A DNA stretch of 64,000 nt from NCBI RefSeq assembly GCF_034670125.1, contig NZ_JAXMOC010000002.1, forward strand, positions 124,001-188,000, written 5' to 3'. Positions 61,600 through 64,000 of this stretch are shown here, in pieces. The notes below the pieces were generated by a model that saw only the letters and a list, made by a program, of their open reading frames with translations, was not told where the DNA came from and made no database searches. The position numbers were made by a program, and so were the translations under genes. The stretch comes from Maricaulis sp034670125. GTDB taxonomy: Bacteria > Pseudomonadota > Alphaproteobacteria > Caulobacterales > Maricaulaceae. The stretch's first letter is position 1; each line of letters opens with the position of its first letter.

Positions 61600-62664
61600 A
61601 TGAGTACAGTGACCGACGAACCCGAAATCATCGCCCGCAAGATTGGCCAGGTTGGCCGTATCACGCTCAATCGGCCCAAGGCGCTGAATGCGCTGACCCA
61701 TGGCATGTGCCTCGCCATGATCGAGGCGCTGCAGGCCTGGCGGAATGACGATGACGTTCAGGCCATCGTCGTTGACGGGGCTGGCGAGAAAGGGTTTTGC
61801 GCTGGCGGGGATATTCTCCAGTTGCACAATTCCGGCAAGGCGGGCGACGACAAGGCCTGGCTGTTCTGGCGCGATGAGTACCAGCTCAACACGCTGATCC
61901 ATCACTATCCCAAACCCTATGTCGCGCTGATCGATGGCATCACCATGGGCGGCGGTGTCGGGGTTTCGGTGCATGGCTCACACCGCGTCGCCGGCGATCG
62001 GACGATGTTCGCCATGCCGGAAACCGGGATCGGTTTTCACCCCGATGTCGGCGGTGCCTATTTCCTGCCGCGCCTGGCGGGCGAAGTTGGCACCTGGATG
62101 GGCCTGACCGGTGCGCGCCTGAAAGCACCTGACTGTGTCGCGGCGGGTCTGGCGACGCATTACTGCCCGTCCGGCCAGTATGACGCGCTGGTCGCGGCGC
62201 TCGAGAGTGTCGACCTGACCGGTGAGGACGCGCTGGAAGTCCTGCTGGAAGAGTTCTCCGGCGATCCGGGCGACAGTGACCTGTCGGTGACCGGTGGCCT
62301 GATCGATGCGGCTTTTGCCGGTGACAGTGTCGAAGACATTGTCGCCCGTATCGAAGATGCCGGTGATCCGTGGTCGGCCAAGCAGGCGAAAATTCTCGGC
62401 ACCAAGTCGCCGACGGCGCTCAAACTGACCCTGGCCTGCCTGCGCAAGGGTGCCGAGCTCTCCTTCGAGGATGTGATGCGTCAGGACCTGCGCGTATCGA
62501 GTTGGTGCCTGACCGGGACCGATTTCTACGAGGGCGTCCGCGCGGTCATCATCGACAAGGACCAGTCGCCGAACTGGGCACCGGCGGCGGATGACAGCGC
62601 GATCGAGAAGGCGTTTGCGCCGCTCGATGCGGCCAATGAGATGAGCTTTCTCGACGACGCCTGA
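61600..62664 (+). CDS. 3-hydroxyisobutyryl-CoA hydrolase
   Basis: 354 aa crotonase-fold enzyme. The oxyanion loop is GEKGFCAGGDILQLHNSG, and the catalytic region is ALIDGITMGGGVGVSVHGSHRVAGDRTMFAMPETGIGFHPDVG (given here in part: MPETGIGFHPDVGGAYFLP), typical of HIBCH rather than simple enoyl-CoA hydratases of about 260 aa. It hydrolyses 3-hydroxyisobutyryl-CoA, the third of the three valine-specific steps. The long C-terminal extension supports HIBCH. It starts at ATG 61600, 41 bp after the acyl-CoA dehydrogenase gene. Confidence 0.9.
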   Translation: MSTVTDEPEIIARKIGQVGRITLNRPKALNALTHGMCLAMIEALQAWRNDDDVQAIVVDGAGEKGFCAGGDILQLHNSGKAGDDKAWLFWRDEYQLNTLIHHYPKPYVALIDGITMGGGVGVSVHGSHRVAGDRTMFAMPETGIGFHPDVGGAYFLPRLAGEVGTWMGLTGARLKAPDCVAAGLATHYCPSGQYDALVAALESVDLTGEDALEVLLEEFSGDPGDSDLSVTGGLIDAAFAGDSVEDIVARIEDAGDPWSAKQAKILGTKSPTALKLTLACLRKGAELSFEDVMRQDLRVSSWCLTGTDFYEGVRAVIIDKDQSPNWAPAADDSAIEKAFAPLDAANEMSFLDDA

Positions 62665-62730
62665 CGGACACCACACGAAGACCACCAACAAGACACCACA
62701 AAGAACACCACCATCAACGGGGAGACCAAC

Positions 62731-63624
62731 ATGGCCCGCATTGCCTTCATCGGACTTGGAAACATGGGATCCGGCATGGCCGCCAACCTGGTCAAGGCCG
62801 GTCACGAGGTCCATGCCTTTGACCTCAACGCCGACGCCGTCGCGCAGGCGGTCGGGCAGGGCGCTGTTGCCGCTTCCAGCGCACCGGATGCCGTCAAAGG
62901 CTCGGACGCGGTCGTCACCATGTTGCCCGCCGGCAAACATGTGCGCGGTGTCTATGAAGGCCAGATCTTTGACGCGGCCGCACCGGGCACGCTCTTCCTC
63001 GATTGCTCGACCATTGATGTCGACAGCGCCCGCCATGTCGGTGGTCTGGCGGTCGAGAAGGGCTTCCGCTTTGTCGACGCCCCGGTTTCCGGCGGCGTCG
63101 CGGCAGCCCAGGGCGGCACGCTGACCTTCATGGTCGGCGGTAGCGAAGGTGATTTCGCGGCGGCCGAACCGATCCTGGATGCCATGGGCAAGGCGGTGAT
63201 CCGGGCCGGTGACGTGGGCGCCGGCCAGGCGGCCAAGATCTGCAACAACATGCTGCTGGCGATCACCATGATCGGGACCTGTGAAGCCTTTGCCTTGGCC
63301 GAAAAGCTGGGACTGGACGCCCAGAACTTCTTCGACATCTCGTCCAAGGCCTCCGGCCAGTCCTGGTCGATGACGTCCTATTGTCCGGTGCCCGGCCCGA
63401 TCCCGACCACGCCGGCCAATAATGGCTACAAGCCGGGCTTTGCCACCGCGATGATGCTCAAGGACCTCAAGCTCGCCCAGGATGCCGCCCAGAGTGCCGG
63501 GGCGACCACGCCGCTGGGTGCCCAGGCCGAAGCCTTGTACGCCATGTTTGACAATCTGGGTGGCGGGGCGTCGGACTTCTCCGGCATCTACAAATTGCTC
63601 GATGGCAGCTGGGACAAGCGTTGA
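62731..63624 (+). CDS. mmsB: 3-hydroxyisobutyrate dehydrogenase
   Basis: 297 aa. NAD motif FIGLGNMGSGMAANLVKAG at residues 5-23, substrate motif VDAPVSGGVAAAQGGTL and catalytic Lys in GAGQAAKICNNMLLAI. It oxidises 3-hydroxyisobutyrate to methylmalonate semialdehyde. It follows HIBCH by 66 bp, and the two upstream genes complete the valine-specific branch from isobutyryl-CoA except for the enoyl-CoA hydratase and mmsA, which are not in the window. It is distinct from the paralogue at 54487. Confidence 0.95.
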   Translation: MARIAFIGLGNMGSGMAANLVKAGHEVHAFDLNADAVAQAVGQGAVAASSAPDAVKGSDAVVTMLPAGKHVRGVYEGQIFDAAAPGTLFLDCSTIDVDSARHVGGLAVEKGFRFVDAPVSGGVAAAQGGTLTFMVGGSEGDFAAAEPILDAMGKAVIRAGDVGAGQAAKICNNMLLAITMIGTCEAFALAEKLGLDAQNFFDISSKASGQSWSMTSYCPVPGPIPTTPANNGYKPGFATAMMLKDLKLAQDAAQSAGATTPLGAQAEALYAMFDNLGGGASDFSGIYKLLDGSWDKR

Positions 63625-63727
63625 GAGCAATTTAACCAATCCTGTTAAGGGGATTTTCGCGCTTTGCCGCTAACGTCAACTCCGTAATCAATAAAACGAC
63701 CATCAAAGGTCGGGTGGAGTGTGTGTG

Positions 63728-64000
63728 ATGGCGATGGCAGAAAGCGTGGCACCGGAAGCGGCGCCGAGTTCCGATTATCTTGAGCTTCTCCAACTGGTTG
63801 AGCGTCTGCACCGGCAATTGCTCGATGTCGTCAAGGACGAACTCGATCGGGAGGGCATGGACGATCTGAACAGTGTCCAGGCCTTGCTCCTGTTCAATAT
63901 CGGTGACCAGGAGCTCACCGCCGGTGAGCTACGGACGCGCGGTCACTATCTGGGCTCCAACGTCTCCTACAATCTCAAGAAGCTGGTCGACGCCGGCTAT
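63728..64000 (+). CDS. ldtR: MarR-family winged-helix regulator (LdtR-like), cut by window edge
   Basis: The frame from ATG 63728 (MAMAESVAPEAAPSS) is open to the last base, 91 codons. It matches the LdtR group (regulator of L,D-transpeptidases and stress in alphaproteobacteria): LELLQLVERLHRQLLDVVKD, DDLNSVQALLLFNIGD, then the recognition helix region GELRTRGHYLGSNVSYNLKKLV. GGTGGAG lies about eight bases before the start. It is monocistronic so far as visible and follows the valine genes. The upstream CGACC-ATCAAA-GGTCG hairpin (63697-63712) may lie in its leader. Confidence 0.9.
   Translation, partial: MAMAESVAPEAAPSSDYLELLQLVERLHRQLLDVVKDELDREGMDDLNSVQALLLFNIGDQELTAGELRTRGHYLGSNVSYNLKKLVDAGY

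Noticed and set aside
63632..63648. CtrA-binding site (TTAA-N7-TTAA)
   Set aside because: The two TTAA elements here are separated by nine bases, not seven.

Overview
The window is high-GC bacterial chromosome from an alphaproteobacterium. The gene order rpoZ-rsh-pyrE-pdxJ-acpS-rnc-era-recO, the bifunctional Rsh (instead of separate RelA and SpoT), the Bpt-type leucyltransferase and an LdtR-like MarR regulator all fit that class. The mix of a motile aerobe, TRAP transport and valine/fatty-acid oxidation suggests a Maricaulis/Hyphomonadaceae-like marine organism. This placement is inferred from protein resemblance and gene order, not from a search.

Layout. 1-3.2 kb: the C-terminal part of urocanase (hutU), then a repeat-rich accessory stretch with a duplicated membrane-protein gene, the second copy broken by an 8-base deletion. 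3.2-12.4 kb: kbl and tdh (threonine to glycine plus acetyl-CoA), separated by about 6 kb that holds a lipoprotein amidohydrolase, a HEPN/AbiU2-like gene, membrane proteins and an L-2-hydroxyglutarate-oxidase-like flavoprotein; tdh is followed by an iodotyrosine-deiodinase-like flavoprotein. 12.4-21 kb: a lipoprotein hydrolase, two tiny membrane proteins, a fatty-acyl-CoA ligase, a threonine dehydratase/serine racemase, and small regulators including a VOC/WYL divergent pair with a clear operator. 21-28 kb: slt, dapA, smpB, a GlxA-type regulator, a UDG, a NYN protein and folK. 28-35.5 kb: the rpoZ-to-recO cluster, tightly overlapped up to era.

33.9-36.6 kb is an accessory hotspot between era and parC. 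The 5' end of recO is present twice as a perfect 66-bp direct repeat flanking an unknown minus-strand gene; then come a small membrane protein, a hairpin-rich, terminator-ended region that folds by eye into a tRNA-sized multibranched RNA, and a solitary BECR-fold nuclease-like gene with no obvious protein antitoxin. 36.7-41.7 kb: parC, lemA, an HtpX-like protease and a lipoprotein preceded by a 5-bp microsatellite. 42-47 kb (minus strand): a complete TRAP transporter (P, Q, M) plus an AI-2E-family exporter. 47-60 kb: bpt, an SLC13/RCK carrier, an ArsR/SRPBCC pair, motB, a flavin reductase, a penicillin-acylase-type hydrolase, a beta-hydroxyacid dehydrogenase, a TRIC-like channel, a GNAT, a trans-sulfuration PLP enzyme and hemB. 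60.4-63.6 kb: three consecutive valine-catabolism enzymes (isobutyryl-CoA dehydrogenase, 3-hydroxyisobutyryl-CoA hydrolase, 3-hydroxyisobutyrate dehydrogenase), then the start of the MarR/LdtR gene.

Three families of palindromic intergenic repeats are scattered through the gene-free stretches. I saw no tRNA, rRNA, CRISPR array, transposase or prophage. The observations most worth following are the recO-end duplication, the multibranched RNA beside the BECR nuclease, the IYD-like flavoprotein, and a Tdh that lacks all four structural-zinc cysteines.
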